DNA of 64,000 nucleotides from Rhizobiales bacterium UBA1912 (GCA_002337455.1 DDGC01000028.1:161464-225463); one strand, 5' to 3'; positions 25,407-35,421 are shown, counted from the stretch's first letter. The notes: generated from the letters alone by a model not told the origin. Numbers and translations are program-made.

Positions 25407-27809
25407 TCAGAAATACATCTCCGAAATCTGGTTGGAGACGTTGGCCAGCCCGTTGCCCACACCGATCAGCATGTCGGGGTTGACCTCGGCGGCGTCGATG
25501 ACCGCCAGATCGGTCTGCAGTTTCAGCGCCGCCTTGGCGGCGGCGGAAAGCTGCCCGTCGACGTAGCCGCCCGGCAGCTCCTTGAGCTGTTCGAGTAGTT
25601 CGGTCAGTTGGAAGATCACCGAACGCGGGTTGAGCGGGTCGGCGATCAGCAGTTCGACCGCGCCCAGGTTGCCGTAGCCATAGCCGTAGCGGCGGCGATG
25701 GGTCATCACGCTGTCGCCGATTTCGAGCAGCATTTCGGTCGCCCCTTCGGGCGCGTCGGGCGCGCACAGCCAGGTGGCGATCTCGGCGATCTGGATGCCG
25801 CGTTCGAGCCTCCGCCCGATTTCGAGGAAACGCCAACCGGCAAAGCGGTACATGTTTTCGTGCACGAGGCCGGAAAATCCGGCCAGCTTGCGCAACAGCA
25901 CCGTCATGGCGCGGGTGGCGTCATCGCCGGGCTTTATGGTTCGCCCGAACCGCTTTGCGGTCTTTTGCAGGTCGGTCAGCGCCAGCCAGCCATCGGGGGA
26001 AAACCGGTCGCGGATCTGGCTGGCAGAGCGCACAGCGCCGTCGATTATTGCCAGAAGCCCGGCCGGGACCGCTTCGGTCGCGTCGATGCCAAGCGGTTCG
26101 AGATAGTCGCGGGTGGCGATCAGCAGTGGGTTGTCTTCGCGGCCCAGTTCGGCCAGGCGCAGATGGTAGGCGCGCAGGATGCGCACGCTCGCTTCGCAGC
26201 GCTCGGCATAGCGGCCCAGCCAGATCAGGTTGTCCCCGGCGCGCGAGGGCAGATTGCCCGACGGATTGCGCTCGACGGTCGCATTGGATCTGGCCAGCAG
26301 GGTCACCTGCTCGACCGGCTTTTCGCTCACCACCCACACATCGGCGGCCTGTCCGCCGCGCTGCATGGCGATGGCGGCGGTGTCGAGCGCATAGCCGACG
26401 CGGGCAAAACCGCCCGGCATGATCGACCAGCCATCGGCCGTGCGGGCTGCATAAACGCGCAATGTGATGGGGCGCGGCTCGAGCGCGCCGCCAACATAGA
26501 CCGGAGCCGTGGAAAGCTTCACGGCCTCCTGCGCAGCGAACCCTTTGGGGTCGGCTTCGATTTTTGCCAACAGCGCCTCGCGCGCCTCGGGGTCGAGATC
26601 GGCAATAGCCGCGGTGCCGCCATCATCGTCGATCGACAGCAGGGTCGAAAGCGCAGGGCCGACCAGCAGGGAATTGAAATTGTCGCGCACATAGTCCCGC
26701 GCCGTCTCGCCGCCGCACCACCATGTGGCGATGTTGGGCAGGGCCAGATCGGTGCCCAGCCGCGATTTGGCTATGGCCGGCAGGAAGGCACCCAGCGCGC
26801 GGGTTTCCAATATCCCTGCGCCCAGCGAATTGACGAAGCCCACTGTGCCGCGGCGCACCGCTTCGGCGAGACCGGGCGTGCCGATCTGGCTGTCTTGGCG
26901 CAATTCCAGCGGGTCGGTGAAATCGCCGTCCAGCCGCCGCCAGAGCACCGAAATCGGCCTGAGCCCGGAGACGGTCCGCACCATCACCTTGCCATCGACC
27001 ACCACAAGGTCCTCGCCCTGCACCAGCAGGAACCCCAGATAGCGGGCGATATAGGCGTGCTCGAAATAGGTTTCGTTGAGCGGGCCAGGGGTAAGGATGG
27101 CAACGCGCCCCGAGCCGTCGCCGCCCATGTCGGTCAGCGCGTTGCGGAAATCGCGGAAGAACCCGGCCAGCCGATGCACGTTGAGATCGGCATAGACATC
27201 GGCCAGCGCGCGGGTGGTCGCCACGCGGTTTTCCAGCGCGAACCCTGCGCCCGATGGCGCCTGTGTCCGGTCGCCCAGCACCCACCAGCGCCCGTCCGGG
27301 CCACGGCCCAGCTCGAACGCACAGAAATGGAGGTGATGGCCGCTCATCGGTTCAATCCCGACCATGGAGCGCAAAAATTCGGGATTGCCGGCGATCAACT
27401 CGGGCGGCAAAAGACCCTCGCGGACCAGAGTGTTCTTCCCATAGATATCGGCGATCACGGTTTCGAGCAGGTCGGCGCGCTGGGCGAGCCCGGCCTCGAT
27501 GCCGCGCCATTCGTCTTCGGCGATCAGCAGCGGGATATGGGCCAGCGGCCAGTCGCGCTCGCCCTGTTCCAGCCCGTCATACATCCTATAAAAAACGCCC
27601 GCATCGCGCAGATACTGGTCGGCGTGCTGGAAGCGACTGGTCAGTTCCTCGGCGCCGAGAGCGTCCAGCGCCGACATGAATTTGAGCCAGCCGGGTTTGA
27701 CCGTGCCGTCGGGCGCCACCATTTCGTCGGGCACGCCAGAGATCGGGCGGTACGCACCGATCAGTTCAGGCATCTCGCGTGCCTTGGCGCGCTTTTCGGA
27801 AGCAGTCAT
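25407..27809 (-). CDS. Circularly permuted ATP-grasp and alpha-E domain fusion protein
   Basis: An 800-residue fusion. Residues about 1-480 are the circularly permuted ATP-grasp type 2 domain (DIYGKNTLVREGLLPPEL, WWVLGDRTQAPSGAG, LTPGPLNETYFEHAYIARYL). Residues about 520-800 are the helical alpha-E domain (PSRAGDNLIWLGRYAERCE). Comparative genomics predicts that such proteins ligate amino acids or peptides with ATP, with transglutaminases as partners. No product is known. It starts directly at the stop of the DUF2126 gene, so the two are coupled. In many genomes the two domains are separate genes. Confidence 0.92.
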   Translation of the reverse strand: MTASEKRAKAREMPELIGAYRPISGVPDEMVAPDGTVKPGWLKFMSALDALGAEELTSRFQHADQYLRDAGVFYRMYDGLEQGERDWPLAHIPLLIAEDEWRGIEAGLAQRADLLETVIADIYGKNTLVREGLLPPELIAGNPEFLRSMVGIEPMSGHHLHFCAFELGRGPDGRWWVLGDRTQAPSGAGFALENRVATTRALADVYADLNVHRLAGFFRDFRNALTDMGGDGSGRVAILTPGPLNETYFEHAYIARYLGFLLVQGEDLVVVDGKVMVRTVSGLRPISVLWRRLDGDFTDPLELRQDSQIGTPGLAEAVRRGTVGFVNSLGAGILETRALGAFLPAIAKSRLGTDLALPNIATWWCGGETARDYVRDNFNSLLVGPALSTLLSIDDDGGTAAIADLDPEAREALLAKIEADPKGFAAQEAVKLSTAPVYVGGALEPRPITLRVYAARTADGWSIMPGGFARVGYALDTAAIAMQRGGQAADVWVVSEKPVEQVTLLARSNATVERNPSGNLPSRAGDNLIWLGRYAERCEASVRILRAYHLRLAELGREDNPLLIATRDYLEPLGIDATEAVPAGLLAIIDGAVRSASQIRDRFSPDGWLALTDLQKTAKRFGRTIKPGDDATRAMTVLLRKLAGFSGLVHENMYRFAGWRFLEIGRRLERGIQIAEIATWLCAPDAPEGATEMLLEIGDSVMTHRRRYGYGYGNLGAVELLIADPLNPRSVIFQLTELLEQLKELPGGYVDGQLSAAAKAALKLQTDLAVIDAAEVNPDMLIGVGNGLANVSNQISEMYF

Positions 27810-30800
27810 CTAAAGCCACTGGTGAGGTCGCCTCAGGTCCAGCGTCAGAGGAAACTCGGGCGTGGGCGCTTCGGCCGGCAAATCGTAAGCACCGGCACTA
27901 TGTCCATTGGGTATGAATCGCGCAAGCCGTCTTGCCTCGGCCTCGTTGGCATTCACAGGAAAGGTTTCATAGTTGCGGCCTGCCGGGTGGGCCACATGAT
28001 AGATGCAGCCACCGACGGCGCGGCCCGTCCAATTGTCATAAACGTCAAACACCAGCGGGGTGTCGACCGGAAGTTCGGGATGGAGGCCCGAAGCGGGCTG
28101 CCAGGCCTTGTAGCGCACGCCGGCCACCGAGACCCCGGACAAATCGGTCTTTGTCAGCGGAACCGGGCGGCGGTTGCAGGCCACAGTGTAGCGTTCGGGC
28201 TCGGGGCCAGCCAGCTTGACCTGCAGCCGCTCGAGTGAGGAATCCACATAGCGCACGGTGCCGCCGATGGCGCCGGTTTCGCCCATGACGTGCCAGGGTT
28301 CGAGCGCCTGGCGGATTTCGAGCGTATGGCCTGCAACCACCACCTCGCCGCAAAAGGGAAAGCGGAATTCGAGCTGGGCTTCGAACCATTCGGGTTTGAA
28401 ATCATAGCCGTGCTGGCGCAGATCGTCGAGCACATCGAGGAAATCGGCCCAGACGTAATGGGGCAGCATGAACCTGTCGTGCAGCCGCGTGCCCCAGCGG
28501 ACCAGCTTGCCCTTGATCGGGTCTTTCCAGAACCGGGCGATCAGCGCGCGGACCAGCAATTGCTGGGCAAGGCTCATCTTGGCGTTTGGCGGCATTTCGA
28601 AGCCGCGGAATTCCACGAGCCCCAACCGGCCGGTCGGGCCGTCGGGGGAATAGAGCTTGTCGATGCAGATTTCCGAGCGGTGCGTGTTGCCGGTCACATC
28701 GACCAGCAGATTGCGGAACAAGCGGTCGACCAGCCAGGGCCGGGGCGCGTCGCCCTCGCCGGGCGCGGGCACCTGCGCCATGGCGATTTCAAGCTCGTAG
28801 AGGCTGTCGTGCCTCGCCTCGTCAAAGCGCGGGGCCTGCGAAGTCGGACCGATGAACAGGCCGGAAAACAGATAGGACAGAGAAGGGTGGCGCTGCCAGT
28901 GCAGGATCAGAGATTTGAGCAGGTCGGGGCGGCGCAGGAACGGGCTGTCATTGGGCGTCGCGCCGCCAACAACGACGTGGTTACCGCCGCCGGTGCCCGT
29001 GTGCTTGCCGTCGATCATGAATTTATCGGCGCCCAGTCGCGACAGCCGCGCCTCTTCATAGACCGCCTCGGTGATCGAGACGCACTCGTCCCAATTTGCC
29101 GCCGGGTGGACATTGACCTCGATGACGCCGGGGTCGGGCGCCACCCGGATCACATTGAGGCGCGGGTCCGATGGCGGGGAATAGCCTTCGATGTGGACCG
29201 GCAGGCCCAGCTTTTCGGCCGCTGTTTCGGCGGCAGCGATCAGTTCGAGATAGTCCTCGAGTTTTTCGGTGGGCGGCATGAACACGGTCAGTCGCCCATC
29301 GCGCGGTTCGACCGAAAGCGCGGTGCGCACCTTGCCCTCGATATCGGTGATTTCCTGTTCGATCTGCGTCTGGGCGATGGCCTCGTCTGCGACGCGGCTG
29401 GCCACCGGCAATTCGTCGCGCGGCGGCAGGGGTGCGCGCGGGATGGTGGGGTCCTCGGCCACGATATGGGGATAATCGCTTTCGGGGATATGGGGCAGGG
29501 TGCCCAGCGGCAGGCGATAGCCCACGGGCGAATCCCCGGCCACCAGAAACAGCTTGCCGCGCCGTGTCTGCCAGACTTCTGTCAGCCAGCGCGAGGCTTG
29601 CGCGGGGGCGTTCCATTTCTGGACCGGCAGCACATAGCCGGTCGGATCGGTCAACCCACGTTCGAAGACCCGCGTCATGCGCAGCCGTTCCTCTGGGTCC
29701 TTGAGTTTGGGATTGGTCGGGTCGACGTTTTCGGGAAGATTGCCTTCCTTGAGGATCCAGTCGGCGGGGTCTTCAAAGGCCGGCTGGATGGTCGAGCCAT
29801 CCAGCCCCAGCGCGGTGGCAAATTCGGTGAGATAGGCTTTGGCCTGATCGGGGCTCGGGGTCTTGTCCGACGTCTCGTGGGCGATCAGATCGGGATTTTT
29901 CCACACCGGCTCGCCGTCCTTGCGCCAGTAGAGCGAGAAGGTCCAGCGCGGCAAGGTTTCGCCCGGATACCACTTTCCCTGCCCGTAATGAAGGAACCCG
30001 CCGGGCGCGAAACGCTGCTGGAGACGGCGGATCAGGATGTCGGCTTTTTCGCGCTTGGTGGGCCCGACCGCATCGGCATTCCACTCGCCGGATTCGAAGT
30101 CGTCGATGGAAACGAAGGTCGGCTCGCCCCCCATCGTCAACCGAACGTCATTGTTGGCCAAATCTTCGTCAATCTGGCGGCCCCGAGAGCACAAGTCCAC
30201 CCAAGAATTGTCCGAAAATGGCTTGGTGATGCGCGGATGTTCGGCCACGCGGGTGACCTTCATGTCGAAATCGAACTCGACATTGGCAAAGCTCGCCATC
30301 CCCGAAATCGGGGCGGCATTGGCAAAATGCGGGGTCGCCGCGAGCGGGATATGGCTTTCCCCGGTCAGCAATCCCGAGGTCGGATCGAGCCCCACCCAGC
30401 CGCCCCCCGGCAGGTACACCTCGCACCAGGCATGGAGGTCAGTGAAGTCGCTTTCGGTGCCCGATGGACCATCGAGGGCCTTGAGATCAGGCTTTAACTG
30501 AATGAGGTAGCCCGAGACGAACCGCGCCGCAAAACCTAAGTGTCTCAAGGTGTTAACCAGCAGCCACCCGGTATCGCGACAGCTTCCCTTGGCGTTTTCC
30601 AGCGTTTCCTCGGGCGTTTGCACGCCGGGCTCGAGCCGGACGATATAGCCGATCTCACGCTGCAGCCGCGCATTGAGCTCGACCACGAAATCGACTGTGT
30701 TCTTGGGCGTCCTGTCGATCGAAGCCAGCAGATCCCTGAACAGCGGCCCAAAGCTCGGGTCGGGCTTTCTGTAGATTTCCAGATCGGGCGCAATCGCCTC

Positions 30801-31121
30801 GGGATAGGCAAACGGCCAGGTGTCGGCCTCGGGCTCGACGAAGAAATCGAACGGATTATAAACCGTCATGTCGGCAACCAGATCGACTTCGATCTTGAGC
30901 TCGGTCACCGGCTCGGGGAAGACGTATCGCGCTTGGAAATTGCCGTAGGGGTCCTGCTGAATATTGACGAAGTGATTGGAAGGACTGACTTTTAGCGAAT
31001 GGCTGAGCACCTTGGTGCGCGAATGGGGAGCGGGCTGGAGCCGGATAATCTGGGGGCCAAGGGTGACCGGGCGGTCGTACTTGTAGTGCGTGAGATGATA
31101 GATCGCGGCCTTGATCGCCAT
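27810..31121 (-). CDS. DUF2126 protein: transglutaminase domain fused to a GS-like ligase domain
   Basis: A 1103-residue protein. Residues about 1-300 are a transglutaminase module with Cys in AKGSCRDTGWLLVNTLRHLG, His in DLHAWCEVYLP and Asp in VGLDPTSGLLTGE. The remaining 800 residues are DUF2126, including TGGGNHVVVGGATPNDSPFL and RHPSLSYLFSGLFIGPTSQA, considered a glutamine-synthetase-like carboxylate-amine ligase domain. The start was chosen at MAIKAAIYHLTHYKY, where the family begins. It heads the operon. Confidence 0.92.
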   Translation of the reverse strand: MAIKAAIYHLTHYKYDRPVTLGPQIIRLQPAPHSRTKVLSHSLKVSPSNHFVNIQQDPYGNFQARYVFPEPVTELKIEVDLVADMTVYNPFDFFVEPEADTWPFAYPEAIAPDLEIYRKPDPSFGPLFRDLLASIDRTPKNTVDFVVELNARLQREIGYIVRLEPGVQTPEETLENAKGSCRDTGWLLVNTLRHLGFAARFVSGYLIQLKPDLKALDGPSGTESDFTDLHAWCEVYLPGGGWVGLDPTSGLLTGESHIPLAATPHFANAAPISGMASFANVEFDFDMKVTRVAEHPRITKPFSDNSWVDLCSRGRQIDEDLANNDVRLTMGGEPTFVSIDDFESGEWNADAVGPTKREKADILIRRLQQRFAPGGFLHYGQGKWYPGETLPRWTFSLYWRKDGEPVWKNPDLIAHETSDKTPSPDQAKAYLTEFATALGLDGSTIQPAFEDPADWILKEGNLPENVDPTNPKLKDPEERLRMTRVFERGLTDPTGYVLPVQKWNAPAQASRWLTEVWQTRRGKLFLVAGDSPVGYRLPLGTLPHIPESDYPHIVAEDPTIPRAPLPPRDELPVASRVADEAIAQTQIEQEITDIEGKVRTALSVEPRDGRLTVFMPPTEKLEDYLELIAAAETAAEKLGLPVHIEGYSPPSDPRLNVIRVAPDPGVIEVNVHPAANWDECVSITEAVYEEARLSRLGADKFMIDGKHTGTGGGNHVVVGGATPNDSPFLRRPDLLKSLILHWQRHPSLSYLFSGLFIGPTSQAPRFDEARHDSLYELEIAMAQVPAPGEGDAPRPWLVDRLFRNLLVDVTGNTHRSEICIDKLYSPDGPTGRLGLVEFRGFEMPPNAKMSLAQQLLVRALIARFWKDPIKGKLVRWGTRLHDRFMLPHYVWADFLDVLDDLRQHGYDFKPEWFEAQLEFRFPFCGEVVVAGHTLEIRQALEPWHVMGETGAIGGTVRYVDSSLERLQVKLAGPEPERYTVACNRRPVPLTKTDLSGVSVAGVRYKAWQPASGLHPELPVDTPLVFDVYDNWTGRAVGGCIYHVAHPAGRNYETFPVNANEAEARRLARFIPNGHSAGAYDLPAEAPTPEFPLTLDLRRPHQWL

Positions 31122-31249
31122 AGGCAGACTCCTGAGATTCCCACGCTCGCGGCACAACGATAGCGGCAAAGCGTGGCCATGTGCAATCACGCTTTACGTC
31201 CAAGACGTTAGCGGCCATGGTCGGCGCGGACGCATAAGGAGGGGCCACC

Positions 31250-31882
31250 ATGCTGCTGCACACGGTTTTCGTTATCGCACTGGCCGCAGAGGCGATGACC
31301 GCCGCGCTGGCGGCGGGGCGGCGCAACATGGACTGGTTCGGGGTGTGCGTCCTGGGCTGTGTCACGGCGCTGGGCGGGGGCACGGCGCGGGACCTTCTGC
31401 TCGGCCATTACCCGCTGTTGTGGGTCGAACAACCGGCCTATCTGCTGGTCACCACGGCGGCGGCGCTGTTCACAATTGCCGTGGCGCGCATCATGGAACG
31501 GCTCAAGTTGATCTTTCTGCTGCTCGACGCGGTGGGGTTGGTCGTGTTCACGATTTCGGGCTGCATGGTGGCCATGGAAATGGGCCAGCCGGTCATCATC
31601 GTTATCGTCGCAGGAATGATTACCGGCTGTGTGGGCGGCGTGCTGCGTGACGTTTTGTGCAACGACGTGCCGCTGCTGTTTTCCGGCGAGCTTTACGCGA
31701 CAGTGTCGGCGATCACGGCGTGCGTATTCTTTTTTGGCGTGCAGGCCGGTTTGCCGGTCGAGGTGATGACGATTGCAGCCATGGTCGCAGGCTTCACGCT
31801 CAGGGCATTGGCCATCGTCTTCAAGATCGAAATGCCGCGCTTCGTCTATGTCCCGGTCCGCGATCAGTCTTCCAAGAGGTAG
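31250..31882 (+). CDS. TRIC-like (UPF0126) small cation channel family protein
   Basis: A 210-residue membrane protein with about seven helices made of two repeats. Each repeat carries the family mark: GGGTARDLLLGHYP in the first and GGVLRDVLCNDVP in the second. Bacterial members form trimeric channels with potassium-like permeability, and their cell role is unclear. A good ribosome site (GGAGG) precedes the ATG. Its last 19 bases overlap the convergent deacylase gene. Confidence 0.92.
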   Translation: MLLHTVFVIALAAEAMTAALAAGRRNMDWFGVCVLGCVTALGGGTARDLLLGHYPLLWVEQPAYLLVTTAAALFTIAVARIMERLKLIFLLLDAVGLVVFTISGCMVAMEMGQPVIIVIVAGMITGCVGGVLRDVLCNDVPLLFSGELYATVSAITACVFFFGVQAGLPVEVMTIAAMVAGFTLRALAIVFKIEMPRFVYVPVRDQSSKR

Positions 31883-33000
31883 CCTTCGCGCCCGGCCAAC
31901 GGCTCTGTGCCGACGATCTTGGCGATGGAATTGCCCGGCACGACGAATTTGGCGATGTTGCGCGATATGACCCGGCCCGAGGTGCCAGCGAGGATCGGTG
32001 TGCGTGCGGTAAAAGCGTCGGGTCCGTCAAGGGCGATCAGATCGGCGATGGGCTGACCTTTTTCAACGTGATCGCCGAGCTCGACGCGGTAGGCGAGCAG
32101 CCCGGCTTTATCGACCCGCAGCATTTCGGTGGCGCTCAAGGGGGACGATGCGGGGGCTGCCTCGACTTCGGGTGGCGTGCCGGCGGCAAACCCCTTGGCC
32201 TGAAAGAAGGCGAAGAGCCGGGCGGCGTCGTCCTTGCCGATTTCGTCGAACACGTCGGGCTGACCGCGATACTCCAGCGTTGCAGCGCGGGCCGAAAAGG
32301 GGATGGGCTTGTTGGGATGCGCCTGGCGGAGCCGCGTCCAGAGTGAGGGCCAGACTTCATCGAACGAGCCGCCGCCTGAATCCTCGGCGGTCAGTTGAGC
32401 GACCGAACCCATATGGTCGGCCAATTCGCCCAGCTCGGCCATTGAATCGGGGGTGACGAACAGATGGACCAGCGCTTCGTTGTCGCAATGGAGATCGAGG
32501 ACGTAATCGGCGTCATAAGCCTGGGTCATCACCAGATGCCGCAGTTTCTGCATGGCGGTTGTGGGGCGTTGGGTATCGAGCCAATCGCGCACTGCCTCAC
32601 GGATCATCGCGACGTTGGCAGCGGGATCGTCGGTGAGGTTCTGGGCGACCTTGGTGTCCACGGCGGCAAAAAGATCGGGCCAGCGGCGGTTGAAATTGGT
32701 GCCCGAACGGAAATCATAGCGCCCGATATGGTCCTCGAACACGCGCTGGTTCATGCCGAGCGGATTGACCATTGGGAAAATGGTGAACCGGGCGCTGAGT
32801 TCGCCCGTCTCGTCGGCGGCTTTCAGCAGCGGCAAGAGGTGATGCAGCACCATGATGCCGGGCTGTTCGTCGGCATGGAGCGCGGCCTGCAAGTATATCT
32901 TGGCCGCCGCGTCCGCGGGGCCGATCCTGAACAGCGTCAATTGGGTGGTGGTGCCGGGAGCATCGGCGTCGATGGTGTGGGTGATGCGCTCAAAAGCCAT
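31864..33000 (-). CDS. Succinylglutamate desuccinylase/aspartoacylase family deacylase
   Basis: A 378-residue M14-like zinc enzyme. The zinc site HADEQPG, the substrate segment MVNPLGMNQRVFEDHIGRY with GTNFNRRWPD, and DLHCDNEALVHLF give the family. Residues about 285-378 form an extra beta-barrel resembling a lipoyl/biotinyl domain (VELGDHVEKGQPIADLIAL). Members remove acyl groups from N-acyl amino acids. It starts six bases after the stop of an amino-acid permease, so the imported compound may be its substrate. Ectoine-type N-acetyl-diaminobutyrate is one candidate, but other ectoine genes are not seen. Confidence 0.88.
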   Translation of the reverse strand: MAFERITHTIDADAPGTTTQLTLFRIGPADAAAKIYLQAALHADEQPGIMVLHHLLPLLKAADETGELSARFTIFPMVNPLGMNQRVFEDHIGRYDFRSGTNFNRRWPDLFAAVDTKVAQNLTDDPAANVAMIREAVRDWLDTQRPTTAMQKLRHLVMTQAYDADYVLDLHCDNEALVHLFVTPDSMAELGELADHMGSVAQLTAEDSGGGSFDEVWPSLWTRLRQAHPNKPIPFSARAATLEYRGQPDVFDEIGKDDAARLFAFFQAKGFAAGTPPEVEAAPASSPLSATEMLRVDKAGLLAYRVELGDHVEKGQPIADLIALDGPDAFTARTPILAGTSGRVISRNIAKFVVPGNSIAKIVGTEPLAGREGYLLED

Positions 33001-33006
33001 AGAGAA

Positions 33007-33759
33007 CTACCGGATATATTTGGGGCCGAAGCGCAGGCGCGGACGGGAGATTGCGCGCTCTGTCGGGATGTGGCGCATCATGCGTTCATAGACGCGTCCG
33101 AAGACGAAGAAAATCACCATCGTAATGGCGAGAAACCACAGGGCCGCGACCGAAAAATGAAGGAAAGCGTTAAAATCGCGCTCGAACAGGTTCTGGGCGG
33201 TGTTGAGGATATCGCGCTGGGCGTTGATGACCGGCAGGGTGAAATAAACCAGCGCGGTGGAGTGGAACAGGAACACCACTTCGTTGGTATAGGCGGGCCA
33301 GGCCACGCGTATCGTGTTGGGCCATGTGACCGTGCGGAACACCTGAAAGGGCGTCATTCCGAAAGCGCGGGCGGCTTCGAGCTCACCCTTGGGGACAGTG
33401 CGCAGGGCGCCGTAGAGGATTTCGGCGCTGTAGGCCGCGGTGTTCATCACCAGCGCCAGCGGGCCGATAAACAGCGGGTTCATCATCAGCCATGAAATGC
33501 CCATTGGGCGCCACCAGACCGCGTTGAGCGCCAGCATGATGGAATAGAACATAAAGAACTGGATAAACAGCGGCGAGCCCCGGAAGGCATAGATATAGGC
33601 CGAGCACAGGCGCCGGACGACCGGGCCTTTCGAATTTTTGCCGAGCGCCAGCAGGACGGCGAAGACAAAGCCGATGGGCAGCGAGGCGACCGCGAAATAA
33701 ATGTTGAACAGCGCCGGCTGGGCATAGAGCGGGATTTCGGCGAGCAACGTTTCGCTCAT
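33007..33759 (-). CDS. Polar amino-acid ABC transporter permease (HisM/ArtM type)
   Basis: A 250-residue inner-membrane subunit with five or so helices. The coupling signature ELEAARAFGMTPFQVFRTVTWP and the N-terminal KNSKGPVVRRLCSAYIYAFRGSPLFIQFF are typical of HisM-class permeases for basic or polar amino acids. Three bases separate it from the partner permease upstream in the operon. Confidence 0.92.
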   Translation of the reverse strand: MSETLLAEIPLYAQPALFNIYFAVASLPIGFVFAVLLALGKNSKGPVVRRLCSAYIYAFRGSPLFIQFFMFYSIMLALNAVWWRPMGISWLMMNPLFIGPLALVMNTAAYSAEILYGALRTVPKGELEAARAFGMTPFQVFRTVTWPNTIRVAWPAYTNEVVFLFHSTALVYFTLPVINAQRDILNTAQNLFERDFNAFLHFSVAALWFLAITMVIFFVFGRVYERMMRHIPTERAISRPRLRFGPKYIR

Positions 33760-33762
33760 CGC

Positions 33763-34602
33763 CTAGCCCTCCACCGGCATGCCACGTCGCGCCCAGACCG
33801 TAAGCTTTGAAAAGCCCTTTTCGGAAAGCAGCGTGATCAGTATGTAGAAGACAAACAGGGCAAGGAAATAGGCCCAGCGCCAATCGCCATGCACAAGACC
33901 CGCCTGGGGCAGGAAGTTTGGCGAGCCCAATTGCCCGGCCCACCAGACGATGTCAGCGATCTGGAGCAGTGAAAGCAGCGATGTGGCCTTGATGAGCAGC
34001 AGCCACACATTGGAAAGGCCGGGCAGGGCGTAAACCCACATCTGGCGCACCTGGATGCGGGTCAGCACCTGAAACTCGCTCATGCCATAGGCGCGGGCGG
34101 CTTCGAGCTGGCCGCGTGGCACGGCGCGCATGGCGCCGTGAATGACGTTGGCGGTAAAGGCGCCAAAAATGATGCCCAGCGAAACACAGGCCAGGATCAG
34201 GTACTCGTTGGTCGAAAGCAGCCAGTTCGCTTCCCGGCAGGGCGGCCAGTTGGCCTGGGTGGCGGCGATGGAGTCAGGGGTGCAGACCTGCGTGGCCCAG
34301 ACCCATTCCACGCCCTGTTCGAACGCCAGCGGAAAAAACAGAAAAAACAGCACATCGGGAATGCCGCGGACCATGCTGATGTAGATCGTGCCGAGGATTC
34401 TCAGGGGCGCAAAGCGGGATGCCTTTGCCGCGGCGCCCAGAAGCCCGAAGACCAGCGCGAGGCAGCCACCGAAGATGGCAGCCATGATGGTGAAGCGGAA
34501 ACTGGCGTACCAGTTGAGGTGCTTGCCGTTTGTCAGGTAACCGAGCCAGTAGGCGATATCGCTGCCCACCAGATCGAAAAGCCAGAAGGCTTCAGCGTCC
34601 AC
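33763..34602 (-). CDS. Polar amino-acid ABC transporter permease (HisQ/ArtQ type)
   Basis: A 279-residue partner permease. It is longer than HisQ by an N-terminal stretch (AEAFWLFDLVGSDIAYWLGYLTNG) and a periplasmic insertion with two cysteines (QVCTPDSIAATQANWPPCRE). The coupling signature QLEAARAYGMSEFQVLTRIQ is present. The two cysteines could form a disulphide outside the membrane. Confidence 0.9.
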   Translation of the reverse strand: MDAEAFWLFDLVGSDIAYWLGYLTNGKHLNWYASFRFTIMAAIFGGCLALVFGLLGAAAKASRFAPLRILGTIYISMVRGIPDVLFFLFFPLAFEQGVEWVWATQVCTPDSIAATQANWPPCREANWLLSTNEYLILACVSLGIIFGAFTANVIHGAMRAVPRGQLEAARAYGMSEFQVLTRIQVRQMWVYALPGLSNVWLLLIKATSLLSLLQIADIVWWAGQLGSPNFLPQAGLVHGDWRWAYFLALFVFYILITLLSEKGFSKLTVWARRGMPVEG

Positions 34603-34668
34603 GCGCGTGCCCCTTGCGTGAGTCCGGCGAGAGACCCAGTTGGCCGCCCGCCGGACACAGGTTTGCGA

Positions 34669-35421
34669 TTATTCGGTGTAGAACGGACCCGCGCCGTCGA
34701 ACCATTCGGCGATCAGGGCATCGACGGTACCGTCGGCCTTGAGCGCGGTCAGGGCTTCGTCCAGCGTTGCGAGCAGGTCGGTGTCTTCCTTGCGGACACC
34801 GCCGCCGACGCCGCCGCCGATCATGACGTCAGGTCCGAACATTTCGAGCGCGCCGCCCGAATTGGCAACGACAGGGTCGAGCGAGGAACCGTCAGCCAGA
34901 ACGACGTCCACATTGCCCGCGGCCAGATCGGCGATGGATTGATCGAAGGTGGCAAACGAGACGATGGTGTTGTCGGCGGCAAAGTTTTCCTCGGCATAGC
35001 CTGCCTGGATGGTGTTGCCCTGGACGCCGATGCGCAGACCCGATGGGCTCTCGATATCGATGCCGGCGCCGGTTGCGGCAATGTAGTTGGACGGGTCGGG
35101 CGGGAAATAATCCTGGGTGAAGTTGATGGTCTCAAGCCGCTCGTCGGTGATCGACATGCCGGCCATGATGACATCGTAGTTGCCCGCGACGAGGTTGGGG
35201 ATGATTGGGTCCCATTCGCTCTGGACGAATTCGCAGGTCATGCCTGTGTTCTCGCAGATGGCGTTGCCCAGGTCGATTTCAAACCCGGCCAGCTCGCCCG
35301 CGTCGTTGACGAAGTTCCAGGGTGCGTAGGCACCCTCGGTGCCGATGCGCAGGGTTTCCTGGGCATTGGCTGCTGTCGAAAATGCTGCCAGAGCGACAGC
35401 GGCGAGTATCACCTTTTTCAT
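34669..35421 (-). CDS. Polar amino-acid ABC transporter substrate-binding protein
   Basis: A 250-residue SBP family 3 protein with signal peptide ending STAANAQ. The blocks ETLRIGTEGAYAPWNF, LAGFEIDLGNAICENTGM and DVIMAGMSITDERLETINFT match lysine/arginine/ornithine-type binders. Two cysteines close together (ICENTGMTCEF) are also usual in that group. The ligand is not determined by sequence. The deacylase at the operon end argues for a modified amino acid. Confidence 0.9.
   Translation of the reverse strand: MKKVILAAVALAAFSTAANAQETLRIGTEGAYAPWNFVNDAGELAGFEIDLGNAICENTGMTCEFVQSEWDPIIPNLVAGNYDVIMAGMSITDERLETINFTQDYFPPDPSNYIAATGAGIDIESPSGLRIGVQGNTIQAGYAEENFAADNTIVSFATFDQSIADLAAGNVDVVLADGSSLDPVVANSGGALEMFGPDVMIGGGVGGGVRKEDTDLLATLDEALTALKADGTVDALIAEWFDGAGPFYTE

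Noticed and set aside
28290..30497. Long plus-strand open frame opposite the DUF2126 gene
   Set aside because: Shadow frame caused by codon bias; no start signals or protein-like composition.
31864..33000. Naming the deacylase DoeB/EutB (ectoine catabolism)
   Set aside because: Only the AstE-like family and the amino-acid importer context are visible; no ectoine hydrolase, transaminase or specific regulator gene accompanies it.
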